Shown: positions 24,087-33,427, numbered from the stretch's first letter. The stretch: 64,000 nucleotides of DNA from Caldilineaceae bacterium (GCA_958295845.1 OY282376.1:310001-374000); one strand, 5' to 3'. Made by a program: numbers and translations. The notes: generated from the sequence alone by a model not told the origin.

Positions 24087-25658
24087 TTACTCTTCCACGT
24101 CTGCCAGGGGCACGACGATGAAGTGCGAAGCGCCGGTTACGGTCCTGACCGCATTCTGACCGACGCGGCTGCCACCCATCACCGAGCGTTCACAGCAGGG
24201 GATGATCGACTGCACTTCATAGCCCCGGTACTGGACCTGGCGGATGAGTTCATCGCGGGCATCCTGGTCAACCGTCTGCCCCAGTTCATCAAACAGGCGC
24301 GCCATCTCCGCATCGTCGATGCGTGACCGCTGCGCCCAGAAACCGTCCAGGAACTGGTTGCGCAGGTAGCTCTCGGGCGGCCCGCCGTTGTTGCCGGTAA
24401 CTGCCCAGCCCGCGTGATAGTCAGGCGAATTGGCCATGATGTCCAACGCCACGCCAACCTCCTGGCCGTCCGGTGTCACCTCCATATTGAGCGCCTTGAG
24501 CTGCTCGGCGAACACCAGAATTCCCTCTACGTATCCCGGCCGCGGTCCGTAGGTCGTCACATTGAAGGAGCAGCCGCCGTCCGCCCACGGCGTGTTCGCC
24601 ATCAGCGCCTTGGCCGCCTCCAGGTCCTGCGCGCCACCGTTCGGCAGAATGCCAACATCCAGCGGCTGGCCGGTGTAGAAGTACCCGATGACCGGCGGCG
24701 AGATGCCCAACAACGCCCGTTCGTTGATCTCAGAGCGGTCAATGGCCAGCGAAATGGCCTCGCGCACGTCGCGATTGGACAGACAGTGATCTTCCGAGAT
24801 CTGTTGGTTGATGCTCAGGTGAAAAACACCGCCCAGCGCCACGACGAAGGTCTCAACCTCCGGCGGAAAGGTGTCGCGCGCCTGCGGCGGCAGTTCGTAA
24901 ACGTAATCCAACTGGCCGGTGGCCAGCAGCAGTGAGCGCGAGGTTGGGTCGGGCACCCAGTGCAGTTCAAGCTCCTGCACCGACATCGGGCCTAGCTGGT
25001 AGTGGGGGTTTTCCTTCAGCGTCACCACTGGATCGCCGGGCTCGCCCGCGGCAACATAGTAGGGGCCGGCGCTCACCGGGCTGCGGAAATAGCCGTCCGG
25101 GTCAGCCTCTACCTGGGCTTGGGGATGAACCGAGTAGCCGGTGCGTCCAAACCAGAACGGGAGCGAGGGTTCGGCTATGCTCAACGTCCACACCACCGTC
25201 CTGTCATCCGTTGCCTCCACGCTGACCACATTGGCAATCGGGCCTTTATCGGTCGGCGGCGCGTCCTTAATCCGCTCCCAGGTGTAAACAAGATCCCCGA
25301 CCGTAACCGGCGTACCATCCGAGTACATCAGGTTCTCGCGCAGCGTGAAGGTATAGACCAGGCCATCGTCCGAAACGTCCATCGATTCGGCCAGGTCCGG
25401 CTGCGGCACACCGTACTGATCAAGACGGAGCAGTTGCCCGCTTATCAGCTTGATGGTCGAGCCTTCCGACGTCTCACCGGGCAGCGCCGGGTCGAAGTGT
25501 GTCAGCGCGCCCGGCAGCCCGAAGCGCACCTTCGCCAGCGGCAGCATGCTGTCCGCCTCCTCCATCATCGGCTCTGTGGTAACCGGCTGACACGCGGCCA
25601 ATAGGATTGCGAAAATGACTACTGCAAAGACGACCAGTTTGGGTTTATTCGCGTACAT
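24087..25658 (-). CDS. Oligopeptide-type ABC transporter substrate-binding lipoprotein
   Basis: A family 5 extracellular solute-binding protein of 523 residues. MYANKPKLVVFAVVIFAIL leads to the lipobox LLAAC. Family features are FGLPGALTHFDPALPGET, DGLVYTFTLRENLMYSDGTP, VREAISLAIDRSEI and DGLVYTF-like strands. Despite the name, such proteins bind peptides, nickel, glycosides, opines or oligosaccharides. GGAGG is located before the ATG. It is followed by two permeases and two ATPases in the same direction and preceded by a Gfo/Idh oxidoreductase and a cupin. The neighbouring enzymes are sugar-type, so a glycoside is as likely as a peptide. Confidence 0.9.
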   Translation of the reverse strand: MYANKPKLVVFAVVIFAILLAACQPVTTEPMMEEADSMLPLAKVRFGLPGALTHFDPALPGETSEGSTIKLISGQLLRLDQYGVPQPDLAESMDVSDDGLVYTFTLRENLMYSDGTPVTVGDLVYTWERIKDAPPTDKGPIANVVSVEATDDRTVVWTLSIAEPSLPFWFGRTGYSVHPQAQVEADPDGYFRSPVSAGPYYVAAGEPGDPVVTLKENPHYQLGPMSVQELELHWVPDPTSRSLLLATGQLDYVYELPPQARDTFPPEVETFVVALGGVFHLSINQQISEDHCLSNRDVREAISLAIDRSEINERALLGISPPVIGYFYTGQPLDVGILPNGGAQDLEAAKALMANTPWADGGCSFNVTTYGPRPGYVEGILVFAEQLKALNMEVTPDGQEVGVALDIMANSPDYHAGWAVTGNNGGPPESYLRNQFLDGFWAQRSRIDDAEMARLFDELGQTVDQDARDELIRQVQYRGYEVQSIIPCCERSVMGGSRVGQNAVRTVTGASHFIVVPLADVEE

Positions 25659-25708
25659 TTTTCCGACTCCTCCTTGAATGTGCTTCCGATAGGTGGTAAG
25701 TCAATACG

Positions 25709-26743
25709 CTAACGCTCCGCCACCTGAACGGGGCGGTTCGTCTTCAAAGATTCCACTGCGGCCTCGACCAGCAACTGTGAACGGTAACCGTCTTCCACAC
25801 TGACCATCGGCCGCCTGCCCTCTTCCAACGACTCGACGAAGTGGTTCATCTCGGCCGGATAGGCCTCGGCATACTTGTGGAGATAGAACTGCGAACCGCC
25901 GGGGGGCCCAGAGCGCAGCCTGTCGTGCAGCGCGCCGGCGGCCGTGTAGCGCACCAGGCTGGTTTCCGGCCGGTTCTCCGCACGCAGCATCCCCTTGGCG
26001 CCATGCACTTCAAGCCGCTGGTCATAGCCGTAGGTCGTGCGCCAGATGTTGTTGATGTGGCAGAGAGCGCCGCGGCCGGTCTTGAGCGTCGTCATCGCCG
26101 CGTCGATCTCGCCCAATCTGCCAAGTTCCGGTTCGACCAGGCTCGAGCCCGCCACGTAGACCTCCACCGGCTCATCCTCCAGCAGGGCGCGTGCCAGATC
26201 GAAGTCATGCACGGTTGATTCACGCAGCAACGTGTAGGGCGCTGTGTGATGTGTCTCTTGGCTGAGCTCGAGCAGCGTCACCTTCGGATCGCGGTTGGTC
26301 AGCAGCACCAGTTCGACGTCGCCGATTTCACCGGCCTGCACAGCCTGTATCAGCGCCAGATGGCTTGGCTCGAAGCGTTTCATGAAGCCCATGAAGCTCG
26401 GCACGCCGGCTTGGCTGACCTCCTCGACCGCAGCGCGCGCGGTGGGGATGTCCTCCGCCAGCGGTTTCTCGCAGAAGACTGCCTTGCCTGCGCGCGCGGC
26501 CGCAACTACCAGCTCCGCATGCGAGCTTGCCGGTGTGGTGATGACCACCGCATCCACCGCCGGGTCGGCCAGAGCGGTCTCCCGGTCGGATAAGGCTATG
26601 GCGCCGTGGCGTCCGGCCAGGTCGGCCGCGGCGTCCGCCAGCAGATCGCAGACGCTGTGCACCGCCGCCTTGGGATGTTCCGCCAGTGTGCGTGCGTGGC
26701 GGTTTCCCATCTGGCCGGCGCCGAAGATGCAGAATCGGACCAT
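25709..26743 (-). CDS. Gfo/Idh/MocA family oxidoreductase
   Basis: A 344-residue dehydrogenase of the glucose-fructose oxidoreductase/inositol dehydrogenase family. FCIFGAGQMGNRHARTL is the NAD(P) loop, VFCEKPLAEDI the conserved EKP motif, and ESTVHDFDLARALL the catalytic Asp-His region. GGSQFYLHKYAEAYPAEMNHF is the second-domain strand set. Members oxidise cyclitols, sugars, sugar acids or phosphosugars. It starts between the cupin and the ABC binding-protein genes, 50 bases before the latter, so it probably acts on the imported compound. Confidence 0.9.
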   Translation of the reverse strand: MVRFCIFGAGQMGNRHARTLAEHPKAAVHSVCDLLADAAADLAGRHGAIALSDRETALADPAVDAVVITTPASSHAELVVAAARAGKAVFCEKPLAEDIPTARAAVEEVSQAGVPSFMGFMKRFEPSHLALIQAVQAGEIGDVELVLLTNRDPKVTLLELSQETHHTAPYTLLRESTVHDFDLARALLEDEPVEVYVAGSSLVEPELGRLGEIDAAMTTLKTGRGALCHINNIWRTTYGYDQRLEVHGAKGMLRAENRPETSLVRYTAAGALHDRLRSGPPGGSQFYLHKYAEAYPAEMNHFVESLEEGRRPMVSVEDGYRSQLLVEAAVESLKTNRPVQVAER

Positions 26744-26820
26744 CTTCCAACCCCAGTAGCTGTTCGCCGGTGACCGCTCGCCACCGGACAGTGCAGGACC
26801 TGCCCGCTATCGAACGTCCT

Positions 26821-27240
26821 TTACCAATGCTTGTCCGCTGGTATTTCAGGCCACGTGCTGAGTTCGTCCCGGATCTCCGGCAGCTTGCTCCATGCTTCGC
26901 CAATCGCCCAGAAGAGGCTGAGCACCTCATCCCCGTCGTTGGAGACAGAGTGTTCGTGACCTTTCGGTACGAAGACGACATCACCCGCCTCCATCCGATG
27001 TTCTACCCCTTCCAGGTGCAGGATACCGCGCCCTGAAATGATGTAGTAGACTTCATCCTGCCCCGGATGCACATCGGAGTGGCCGTGCGTGCCCGGTCGC
27101 ACCCAGAACAGGCCGGCCGTGTACTGATCCGAGCCGCATGTGTCTTCGGTGATCATGACGCTGTCCTGCATCGTGCCGTCAGGCGACTGGATCAGGGGAA
27201 CATCGCTTACTTTGAAAATGTACCTCATTCCGTCTGCCAT
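26821..27240 (-). CDS. Cupin-domain protein
   Basis: A single-domain cupin of 139 residues. The first metal motif is GTHGHSDVHPGQDEVYYIISGRG (His, His and Glu), and the second is VFVPKGHEHSVSNDG (His). Such proteins are isomerases, dioxygenases or sugar-binding proteins. AAGGAG lies 11 bases before the chosen ATG; the frame is open to 27351 but the extra residues look non-coding. It is the first gene of the minus-strand cluster that ends with the sugar-type ATPase at 12.9 kb. Its promoter should lie in the repeat-rich gap upstream. Confidence 0.82.
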   Translation of the reverse strand: MADGMRYIFKVSDVPLIQSPDGTMQDSVMITEDTCGSDQYTAGLFWVRPGTHGHSDVHPGQDEVYYIISGRGILHLEGVEHRMEAGDVVFVPKGHEHSVSNDGDEVLSLFWAIGEAWSKLPEIRDELSTWPEIPADKHW

Positions 27241-27410
27241 GGTGGGTTCTCTCCTTTCATGGATCTTGTGTAGGGTCGTCCACGGCTTAATGAATATCCG
27301 GCCGTACTTCCGCTCCAGAACATCCGCTGGCGACTGCGTTGTTAACAGCATACCTGGTTGAGTTCAGGCGCACCGCACCACCAGCTGCAGGAGTCAGATT
27401 TTCCTGTTTT

Positions 27411-27560
27411 TGCAACGACTCAGTCGCAACTGATTCGCAACCTTGAACCAGGCGAGCGAAGCCGTTTACTCTCTGCTCGCATATGGGCGGTCGGCCGCAA
27501 GCGGCCTCCCTTGTGCAGGGGCTGCGCCCCCGCAACGCCCCCCTCTGGCTCGCCACCGTG
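27411..27560 (+). repeat. Dispersed hairpin repeat, copy B
   Basis: The left flank (GCAACTGATTCGCAACCTTG) matches copy A. The first hairpin has a different stem from the other copies, GGCCG/CGGCC around CAAG where A, C and D have GGGCC/GGCCC around TTC; pairing is kept although both arms changed. The second hairpin is identical to A and C. The right flank diverges after GCTCGCCACCGTGCT. Confidence 0.78.
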
Positions 27561-27580
27561 CTTACTCTTCTCCAACATTG

Positions 27581-27616
27581 TGTCTAGCCAACAGTGTCTA
27601 GCCAACAGTGTCTACT
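27581..27616 (+). repeat. 14-base tandem repeat
   Basis: GTGTCTAGCCAACA is repeated twice and followed by a partial third unit (GTGTCTAC). It lies just right of repeat copy B. Confidence 0.75.
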
Positions 27617-27727
27617 CCCCCACCTGCCACCTCAACCCACCGACCACCGGCCACTAACTGCCGGTGTTCCACTGACGACTGGTATTCCACTGAAAACTAA
27701 AAACTGACTACTAAAAACTGCAGTTCC

Positions 27728-27971
27728 GGGCGTCCGGGCCTTCGGCCCTCCCTTGTGCAGGGGCTGCGCCCCCGCAACGCCCCGCCCTTGCTAGCCACCG
27801 TGCTGGTTCTTCCCCAACTTAGTGGCAAGCCGACAGTGTGCCCCAACCAACGTGACGGCTGCCAAACGAATTCGCAATGACGTGGCCCGACTGGCGGCGG
27901 GATGAAGGGCTGGTTAAGACAGACACTGTTTCTGGCTTAGAATCTGGCTCAGTAGCTGGCTTAGTAGCTGC
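27728..27971 (+). repeat. Dispersed hairpin repeat, copy C (uninterrupted)
   Basis: This is the only copy in which the left hairpin core and the right block follow each other directly. The core is 27728-27801; the part around GCCGACAGTGTGCCCCAACC matches copy A up to about 27882; from 27887 CCCGACTGGCGGCGG and GACAGACACTGT match the part of A beyond the CoiA-like gene. Near the right end GGCTTAG-type units (GGCTTAGAATCT, GGCTCAGTAGCT, GGCTTAGTAGCT) are repeated three times. Confidence 0.8.
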
Positions 27972-28038
27972 CTGGTTTTCCTTTCCGAGCCCAGACTGGG
28001 ATTGGAATTGACGTAAGAGAAGTTCTGGTCTGCAACTG

Positions 28039-28974
28039 CTAATTTCCATGCGTTGTCAGCAGGCGTCGCACCTCGGGCATGCGCTCGATCGTTTCGTGGT
28101 CAAATGGCGCCCGCAAGCTGAAAAGCAGGTGCGTGAATCCGGCGTCAACGTGCGCCTGCAATGCCTGGGCCACAGCGGCCGGCGTTCCCGCAGCCAGGAT
28201 CGATGGCTCGTATCCCTCCACGCCATGCAAGCGTAGCGACGCCTCCAGTTCACGCCGGGCTTCGTCAGGGTCGTCTCGAATAGTGACCCATCTGTTCGCC
28301 AGCCGCTCAATCGCGGCTGGATCGCGTCCCACAGCCTCACAGTGGGCGCGCAACACCGCGTCACTGGCGCGAATCTTATCGAGCGAGCCGTGCTGCGTGT
28401 GCCACATGTCAGCGTACATGGCGACCGTACGCAGCGTTTTGCGCCGTCCCTGTCCCCCGATCAGAATAGGCAGGCGGTTCTGTAGTGGCCGCGGCGCCTG
28501 CTCTGCGTCCACCAGATTGTAGAAGCGGCCGCTGTGGGTCACCGTCTCGCCGTCGAGTAGGCGGCGTATGAGAGGGACGGCCTCATGCAGCCGGTCCAGG
28601 CGCTCACCGGCGCCGGCGCCGAAATCGATGCCGTGGGCATGGTGCTCACGCTCGAGCCAGGCCCCGCCCAGGCCCAGCACCGCCCGCCCTCCCGTTATAT
28701 GGTCAAGGGTCGCCGCCAGCTTAGCCACCAGGCCGGGGTTGCGAAACGTAATCGCGCCCACCAGCGTGCCGATCGTCGCCCGTTCAGTTAGCGCGCCCAG
28801 AGCGGCAAGCGTAGCCCAGGCTTCGTAAACGGGATTGCGCCACGAGCCGACCGGGCAGAGGAGATGGTCGGAAACCCAGAGAGAATCGAACCCGGCCCGG
28901 TCAGCCGCGATCGCGGCATCGCGCAGCGCCGGCCAGTCGGTCTGCTGCGCCCAGATCAAGGCGCCGATCTTCAT
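28039..28974 (-). CDS. LLM-class (F420/FMN-dependent) oxidoreductase
   Basis: A 311-residue luciferase-like TIM barrel of the F420-dependent type. KIGALIWAQQTDWPALRDAA opens it. GFDSLWVSDHLL is the conserved cofactor-side strand, and VLGLGGAWLEREHHAHGIDF is the family hallmark; RLPILIGGQGRRKTLRTVA follows. Such proteins reduce or oxidise with F420 or FMN; the substrate is unknown. The ATG follows GGTGGGG. It is the last gene of the second ABC cluster, 64 bases after the second ATPase. If F420 is the cofactor, the genome must make it, which nothing in the window shows. Confidence 0.86.
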   Translation of the reverse strand: MKIGALIWAQQTDWPALRDAAIAADRAGFDSLWVSDHLLCPVGSWRNPVYEAWATLAALGALTERATIGTLVGAITFRNPGLVAKLAATLDHITGGRAVLGLGGAWLEREHHAHGIDFGAGAGERLDRLHEAVPLIRRLLDGETVTHSGRFYNLVDAEQAPRPLQNRLPILIGGQGRRKTLRTVAMYADMWHTQHGSLDKIRASDAVLRAHCEAVGRDPAAIERLANRWVTIRDDPDEARRELEASLRLHGVEGYEPSILAAGTPAAVAQALQAHVDAGFTHLLFSLRAPFDHETIERMPEVRRLLTTHGN

Positions 28975-29037
28975 CTGCTTCCCCACCTTTTGATGGTGAA
29001 AAATGGATAGCCGCACCACTGACTGCTGGCGTTTGCG

Positions 29038-30138
29038 TCAGGCCATTCCCGCTGCCGGCAAAATCTGCAGCTCGGCGAAGTGGCAGGCGCTCGGATGGCC
29101 ATGATCAAATCGATCAATAAGCTGTGGACGATCCTGGCTGCAGATCGATTCGGCCTTCCAGCAACGGGTTCGAAACGTGCAACCCGAAGGAGGATTCACA
29201 GGACTTGGCAACTCCCCCTCCAGCACGATCCGCTTCCTTTCTTTACGGCCCACCGGATTCGGCGCCGGCGCCGCCGAGAGCAGGGCCTGCGTGTAAGGAT
29301 GAGTTGGCCGTGCGTAGATTTCATCCTCGCCGCCGACCTCTACAATCCGGCCCAGATGCATGACCGCGACACGATTAGAGATCTGTCGCACAACTGCCAG
29401 ATCGTGGGCAATGAAGATGTAGGACAGCCCCAGCTCGGCTTGAAGTTCCGCCAACAGATTTATAACCTGCGCCTGCACCGAAACGTCAAGCGCGGAGACA
29501 GGCTCATCGCAGATAATCAGATCCGGTTGTAAGGCCAGGGCCCGGGCGATCCCGATACGCTGGCGCTGCCCACCCGAAAACTCATGTGGATAGCGGTTGG
29601 CATCCGTTGCCAGCAACCCGACACGCTCAAGCAGGGCGCTGACTCGCCCTCTCTGCTCTTCCTTCGGCACGATGCCAGGGTGTACGACCCACGGCTCGGC
29701 GACGATCTGGCCCACTTCCATGCGCGGGTTCAGCGAGGCGAAGGGGTCCTGGAAAACCATCTGGATCTCGCGTCGCAGGGCCTGTACCGACGCTTTCGAC
29801 AGGGTAAAGAGATCACGTCCTTTGAAATACGCTGCGCCGCTGGTCGGTTCCTCCAGACGCATTAACGTTCTGGCAATTGTGGATTTCCCACAACCCGTTT
29901 CACCAACCAGCCCGAGCGTCTCGCCTCGGTGCAAGTCGAAACTCACACCGTCAACCGCCTTAATCGCCCCACGCTGAGCGCCCAAAAATCCCTTCCGCTC
30001 CGTCGGATAATACTTTACGAGATCTTTGACCCTGAGCAGAGGCTCCGCCGCCTCCCCAAGAGGCCCGGAGTGCGTCCCTGTTTCGTCCCTCTCGTTTGAT
30101 GAATCGTTCCCGGCGCTTTCGCGTACCGAACGATTCAC
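29038..30138 (-). CDS. Oligopeptide-type ABC transporter ATPase of importer 2 (DppF/OppF-like)
   Basis: An ATPase of about 366 residues. Walker [11 protein letters not shown]-loop [14 protein letters not shown], signature [15 protein letters not shown], Walker [13 protein letters not shown], switch AHD, then [12 protein letters not shown] and a Cys-rich tail ([14 protein letters not shown]). Between strand 1 and Walker A it has the usual insertion [15 protein letters not shown]. The frame is open far upstream, but it overlaps the preceding fusion gene there. GTG 30138 has GGGAGG five bases upstream and is the best start; ATG 30204, overlapping the fusion gene's stop, is the alternative. Confidence 0.88.
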   Translation of the reverse strand: MNRSVRESAGNDSSNERDETGTHSGPLGEAAEPLLRVKDLVKYYPTERKGFLGAQRGAIKAVDGVSFDLHRGETLGLVGETGCGKSTIARTLMRLEEPTSGAAYFKGRDLFTLSKASVQALRREIQMVFQDPFASLNPRMEVGQIVAEPWVVHPGIVPKEEQRGRVSALLERVGLLATDANRYPHEFSGGQRQRIGIARALALQPDLIICDEPVSALDVSVQAQVINLLAELQAELGLSYIFIAHDLAVVRQISNRVAVMHLGRIVEVGGEDEIYARPTHPYTQALLSAAPAPNPVGRKERKRIVLEGELPSPVNPPSGCTFRTRCWKAESICSQDRPQLIDRFDHGHPSACHFAELQILPAAGMA

Positions 30139-30193
30139 TGATCCTCCCCGTTCATTCTCGGTTCTGCGGTTGTCGGCTCGGCCGCGAATGCTG

Positions 30194-32239
30194 TCACTCG
30201 ACATACATGACATCCTCAAAACGATGGCATGAAGCGCTGCGTTCAGGCCGGACCTCGTAAAGCGGCGGCGGTTCGACCGAGCAGCGGTCAACCACATACG
30301 CGCAGCGCGGATGGAAAGGGCAGCCCGACGGAATGGAGCGAAGGTTGGGCGGCGCTCCGCTGATCTGTTGCAGCGCATCCATCTTCCGGTCCACACGCGG
30401 CGCCGATTCCAAAAGCCCTTTGGTGTACGGATGCGCCGGACTGCTGTAGATGTCCTCGATCGGACCGGTTTCCACAATTTTGCCAGCATACATCACAGCC
30501 ACGTGATCGGCAACGTCCGCCACAACGCCCAAATCATGCGTGATGAGGATCAAGCCCATGCCCGTCTCCAACTGGAGCTCGGCCAGCAACTCCATGATCT
30601 GGGCCTGCACCGTGACATCAAGCGCGGTCGTAGGCTCATCGGCGATGAGCAGATCGGGATCCAATGCAATGGCCGAGGCGATCATCACCCGTTGCCGCAT
30701 ACCGCCCGAAAACTGGTGCGGATAGTCATGCACTCGTTCGCGGGCAGATGGAATACGCACCCGGTCCATCAGTTCAATTGCTTTGGCAGTGGCTTCACGT
30801 TTCGATGTCCCGCGATGCTCCTGGAACATCCCGGCAATCTGGGAGCCGACGGTGTAGCCTGGGTTCAATGCGCTCAAAGGATCTTGGAAAATCATCGCGA
30901 TCCTCTCACCGCAGAGCCGTCGCCGCCGCGACGAGTTGACATGCAGCAGGTCAATGCCATCGAAGAAAACTGATCCACCGGTCACGAATGCGGGCGGGCT
31001 ATCGAGAATACCCATAACAGCTTCCGCGCTCACCGTCTTGCCTGAGCCTGACTCGCCCAGAATGGCCAGTGTTTGGCCCCGGTTCAGCGTGTAACTGATC
31101 CCGTTCACGGCATTGAGAAGGCCATCGGGCGTGCGGAAGTTGACCCGCAGGTCGATAACTTCGAGCAAATGATGTCCGTTGGCCGCCGGCCCATGCGCCG
31201 GTTCGGAGATCTCAATATCTGTGCGGCTGCTCTGCGGCTCGCTATCCGCTGAGGCGATCTCACTTTCCCCTTCATGGCGCGACTCAGGTCGTCCCACAAA
31301 CCACCGCCAGCGTTGCACAGGGTCGCTGATCATGCGCAACCACGCCGACGTGAGATTAAGAGACAACGCCGTAAGCAGGATCGCGAGGCCGGGAAAGGTG
31401 ATCAGCCACCATGCACTTGTGATGTAATCGCGGCCTTCGGCGACCATGCGGCCCCACGTGGGCGCAGGCGGCTGGATCCCCATACCCAGAAAACTCAAAC
31501 CGGCCTCGGCGAGGATCACGATAGCGATCTCAAGCGTCGCCAACACCAGAATCGGCGACGCCAGATTGGGCAGGATATGTCGAAAGATGATGCGGCTGTC
31601 ACTACAGCCGATCGTCTGCGCGCCTTCCACGAACGGCTGCTCGCGAAATGAGAGTGTCAGTCCACGCGTCACGCGCGCATAGATCATCCAGCGCGTCAGT
31701 GCGAATACGATAACCAGATTCCAGAAGCCGGTGCCGACCAGGAAGAGGATGAAGAGCGCCAGCAGCAGTCCCGGTATGCCCATCAGTACGTCCACACCGC
31801 GCATGACGAGGTCGTCCAGCCAGCCGCGATGGTAGCCCGACATCAATCCCAACAGGATTCCAAGCGTGCCGGAAGCCAATACGCTCGACAGACCGACGGC
31901 GAGCGAGACGCGCGCGCCATAAATCAGGCGGCTGAACAGGTCGCGTCCCAGTGGGTCCGCGCCGAGCAGATAGGGGAAGCTCGATGTCTCGGACGCAAAC
32001 GAGGCCATGGGTGGAGCATTGCGCGAGCGCAAGTTCTGGTCGAACGGGTCGTGCGGTGCGATGAGATCGGCTCCCACTGCTGCCACGATCAGCGCAACAA
32101 GAAATAACAGCGGGAAGAGCATCAGCTTGTCCCGCCAAAGCGCGCGCAGCAACTTTTGGACGGTTATGTTGCGTGCAGGCTCGCCTGAATCTCGCTCCGC
32201 TGGCTGGTCGCCGGCGGTCATCTGATGTGGAGCGGACAC
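30194..32239 (-). CDS. Fused ABC permease-ATPase (DppC-DppD in one chain)
   Basis: One uninterrupted chain of 681 residues joins two proteins that are separate in importer 1. Residues 1-310 are a DppC-type permease with [20 protein letters not shown] at 91-110, the EAA loop [17 protein letters not shown] at 205-221 and [20 protein letters not shown] polar linker of about 45 residues follows (320-357). Residues 358-681 are a DppD-type ATPase: Walker A GESGSGKT at 395-402, signature [11 protein letters not shown], Walker [13 protein letters not shown], and the Cys tail [14 protein letters not shown]. No stop or frameshift lies between. GTG start after AAGGAG. Each half keeps all key residues, so the fusion should work in one complex with the DppB-like and DppF-like partners. 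Confidence 0.9.
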   Translation of the reverse strand: MSAPHQMTAGDQPAERDSGEPARNITVQKLLRALWRDKLMLFPLLFLVALIVAAVGADLIAPHDPFDQNLRSRNAPPMASFASETSSFPYLLGADPLGRDLFSRLIYGARVSLAVGLSSVLASGTLGILLGLMSGYHRGWLDDLVMRGVDVLMGIPGLLLALFILFLVGTGFWNLVIVFALTRWMIYARVTRGLTLSFREQPFVEGAQTIGCSDSRIIFRHILPNLASPILVLATLEIAIVILAEAGLSFLGMGIQPPAPTWGRMVAEGRDYITSAWWLITFPGLAILLTALSLNLTSAWLRMISDPVQRWRWFVGRPESRHEGESEIASADSEPQSSRTDIEISEPAHGPAANGHHLLEVIDLRVNFRTPDGLLNAVNGISYTLNRGQTLAILGESGSGKTVSAEAVMGILDSPPAFVTGGSVFFDGIDLLHVNSSRRRRLCGERIAMIFQDPLSALNPGYTVGSQIAGMFQEHRGTSKREATAKAIELMDRVRIPSARERVHDYPHQFSGGMRQRVMIASAIALDPDLLIADEPTTALDVTVQAQIMELLAELQLETGMGLILITHDLGVVADVADHVAVMYAGKIVETGPIEDIYSSPAHPYTKGLLESAPRVDRKMDALQQISGAPPNLRSIPSGCPFHPRCAYVVDRCSVEPPPLYEVRPERSASCHRFEDVMYVE

Positions 32240-32247
32240 ACGTCTCC

Positions 32248-32301
32248 TTTTCTAGCCATAGCGTATTTTCTAGCCATAGCGTTTTTTCTAACCATAGCGT
32301 A
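32248..32301 (-). repeat. 18-base tandem repeat, three units, covering the stop of the DppB-like gene
   Basis: TTTTCTAGCCATAGCGTA, its second copy ending GTT, and a third with CTAACC stand head to tail with a period of exactly 18. Read on the minus strand, the first unit is the last four codons and the TAG of the DppB-like gene; the next two repeat this end, including a TAG each, before the ribosome-binding site of the fusion gene. Confidence 0.88.
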
Positions 32302-33205
32302 CCTTTGGATCCAGATACGAATAGGTAAGGTCAACCAGGAGATTTGTGACGATAATCATAATCGCCACGACAAAGACCAATGCCTCGATGAGCGGCAAAT
32401 CCCGGTTTGTCACAGCCGAGACGATCAGAAGCCCTAAGCCGGGCCAGGCGAAGACTGTCTCAACGACCACCGCGCCGTTGAGTGTGGAGATTGCCTCGTC
32501 GCCTGACAGGGTGATAATCGGGATGAAGGCATTCTTGAGCGCCTGGCCTAAGACGATTTTCCTTTCCCGGTATCCCTTTGCGCGTGCGGTCTTGATGTAA
32601 GGTTTGCTCAGTTGATCCAGCATGGCGCTGCGCGTTACCTGCGCGACCCGGCCCAGCGGCCTCAGCGACAACGTCAGGGCCGGCAAGATTATGAATTTCA
32701 ACGAACCGGAGCCTGACGTTGGCAGCAATCTCAACTGAACGGCGAAGAAGAGAATCAGCATCAACCCGATCCAGAAGTCGACCGCCGACGCGCCGGTCAG
32801 CGAGATCACGTTGACCCCTTTGTCTATCAGAGAACCGGGTTTCCAGGCCGCCAGAGAACCCAGGATCATTGCCAGCGGCAACGCGAACAACATGGTAACC
32901 GCGGCGAGTTTCAGGGTGGCGGGGAGCCGTTCCAGCGCCATGGGCAGCGCCGGTCTTCTCTGCCACCATGAGTTGCCGAAATCTCCGGAAACAACGCCGC
33001 GTGCATAGCGCCCGAACTGCACAAGCGGCGGTTTGTCGTAGCCGAAGCGTTCCTCAAGTGTTTTCACATCTTCCGCACGCGCCTCAGGCCCCAGGATAAG
33101 GGCTGCCGGATTGCCGATGACGCGGCCTGCGAAGAAGACAAGGGTCAGGACAACCACGAGGACGAGGAGCGACTGGATAAGTCGTCGAGCCACGTAGCGG
33201 GCCAT
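32288..33205 (-). CDS. Oligopeptide-type ABC transporter permease of importer 2 (DppB-like)
   Basis: A 305-residue permease with six hydrophobic segments. RYVARRLIQSLLVLVVVLTL and FFAGRVIGNPAALILGPEA open it. GDFGNSWWQRRPALPMALERL is the periplasmic helix region, PYIKTARAKGYRERKIVLGQA the ATPase-docking loop, and WPGLGLLIVSAVTNRDLPLIEA the conserved end. It ends with RYG and a TAG that is itself repeated twice more behind the gene. It is 49 bases upstream of the fusion gene and 222 bases after the binding-protein gene, with a hairpin in between. Confidence 0.9.
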   Translation of the reverse strand: MARYVARRLIQSLLVLVVVLTLVFFAGRVIGNPAALILGPEARAEDVKTLEERFGYDKPPLVQFGRYARGVVSGDFGNSWWQRRPALPMALERLPATLKLAAVTMLFALPLAMILGSLAAWKPGSLIDKGVNVISLTGASAVDFWIGLMLILFFAVQLRLLPTSGSGSLKFIILPALTLSLRPLGRVAQVTRSAMLDQLSKPYIKTARAKGYRERKIVLGQALKNAFIPIITLSGDEAISTLNGAVVVETVFAWPGLGLLIVSAVTNRDLPLIEALVFVVAIMIIVTNLLVDLTYSYLDPKVRYG

Positions 33206-33342
33206 GTGGACACTCCTTTTGCGGGCAGGGAAGAGTTACTCGCGCCTACAAGCTCCTCAAACGTCTCCTGGGCGTTGTCCTGGCCCGATTCGATTGCCGC
33301 CAGGGGCCGGGGGATGGCGTCGGCGGGTAATCGAAGTGAACA

Positions 33343-33372
33343 GTGGAAGTGGCCGAATCAGCCACTATCCAC
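33343..33372 (-). promoter_or_regulatory. Intercistronic hairpin after the binding-protein gene of importer 2
   Basis: GTGGA then AGTGGC pair with GCCACT then TCCAC, with one bulged base and a 7-base loop (11 bp in all). No T-run follows. It has the same place, between binding-protein and DppB-like genes, as the hairpin of importer 1, though the sequences are unrelated. Confidence 0.6.
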
Positions 33373-33427
33373 CGGCGCTCTCGACGATCTGCAATGGGGA
33401 GCGAGGGGCAGATTGCCGAAGCGGCGC

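Larger units (their letters stand above)
27241..28038. other. Repeat-rich intergenic region
   Basis: No gene is visible in about 800 bases. It holds copy B of the dispersed hairpin repeat (27411-27560), a 14-base tandem repeat (27581-27616), a low-complexity stretch of the type ACTAAAAACTG (27690-27720) and the intact copy C (27728-27971). It separates the two ABC clusters and seems to have collected repeats by repeated insertion or copying. Confidence 0.75.

Noticed and set aside
27287..27556. Short frames inside the hairpin repeats (also at 11290-11481 and 44959-45213)
   Set aside because: They are translations of the repeat itself (RGRSPCTRE-type text) and recur wherever a repeat copy lies.
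27728..27971. CRISPR or insertion-sequence interpretation of the repeats
   Set aside because: There are no regularly spaced repeats with unique spacers, and no transposase frame or terminal inverted repeats were found near any copy.
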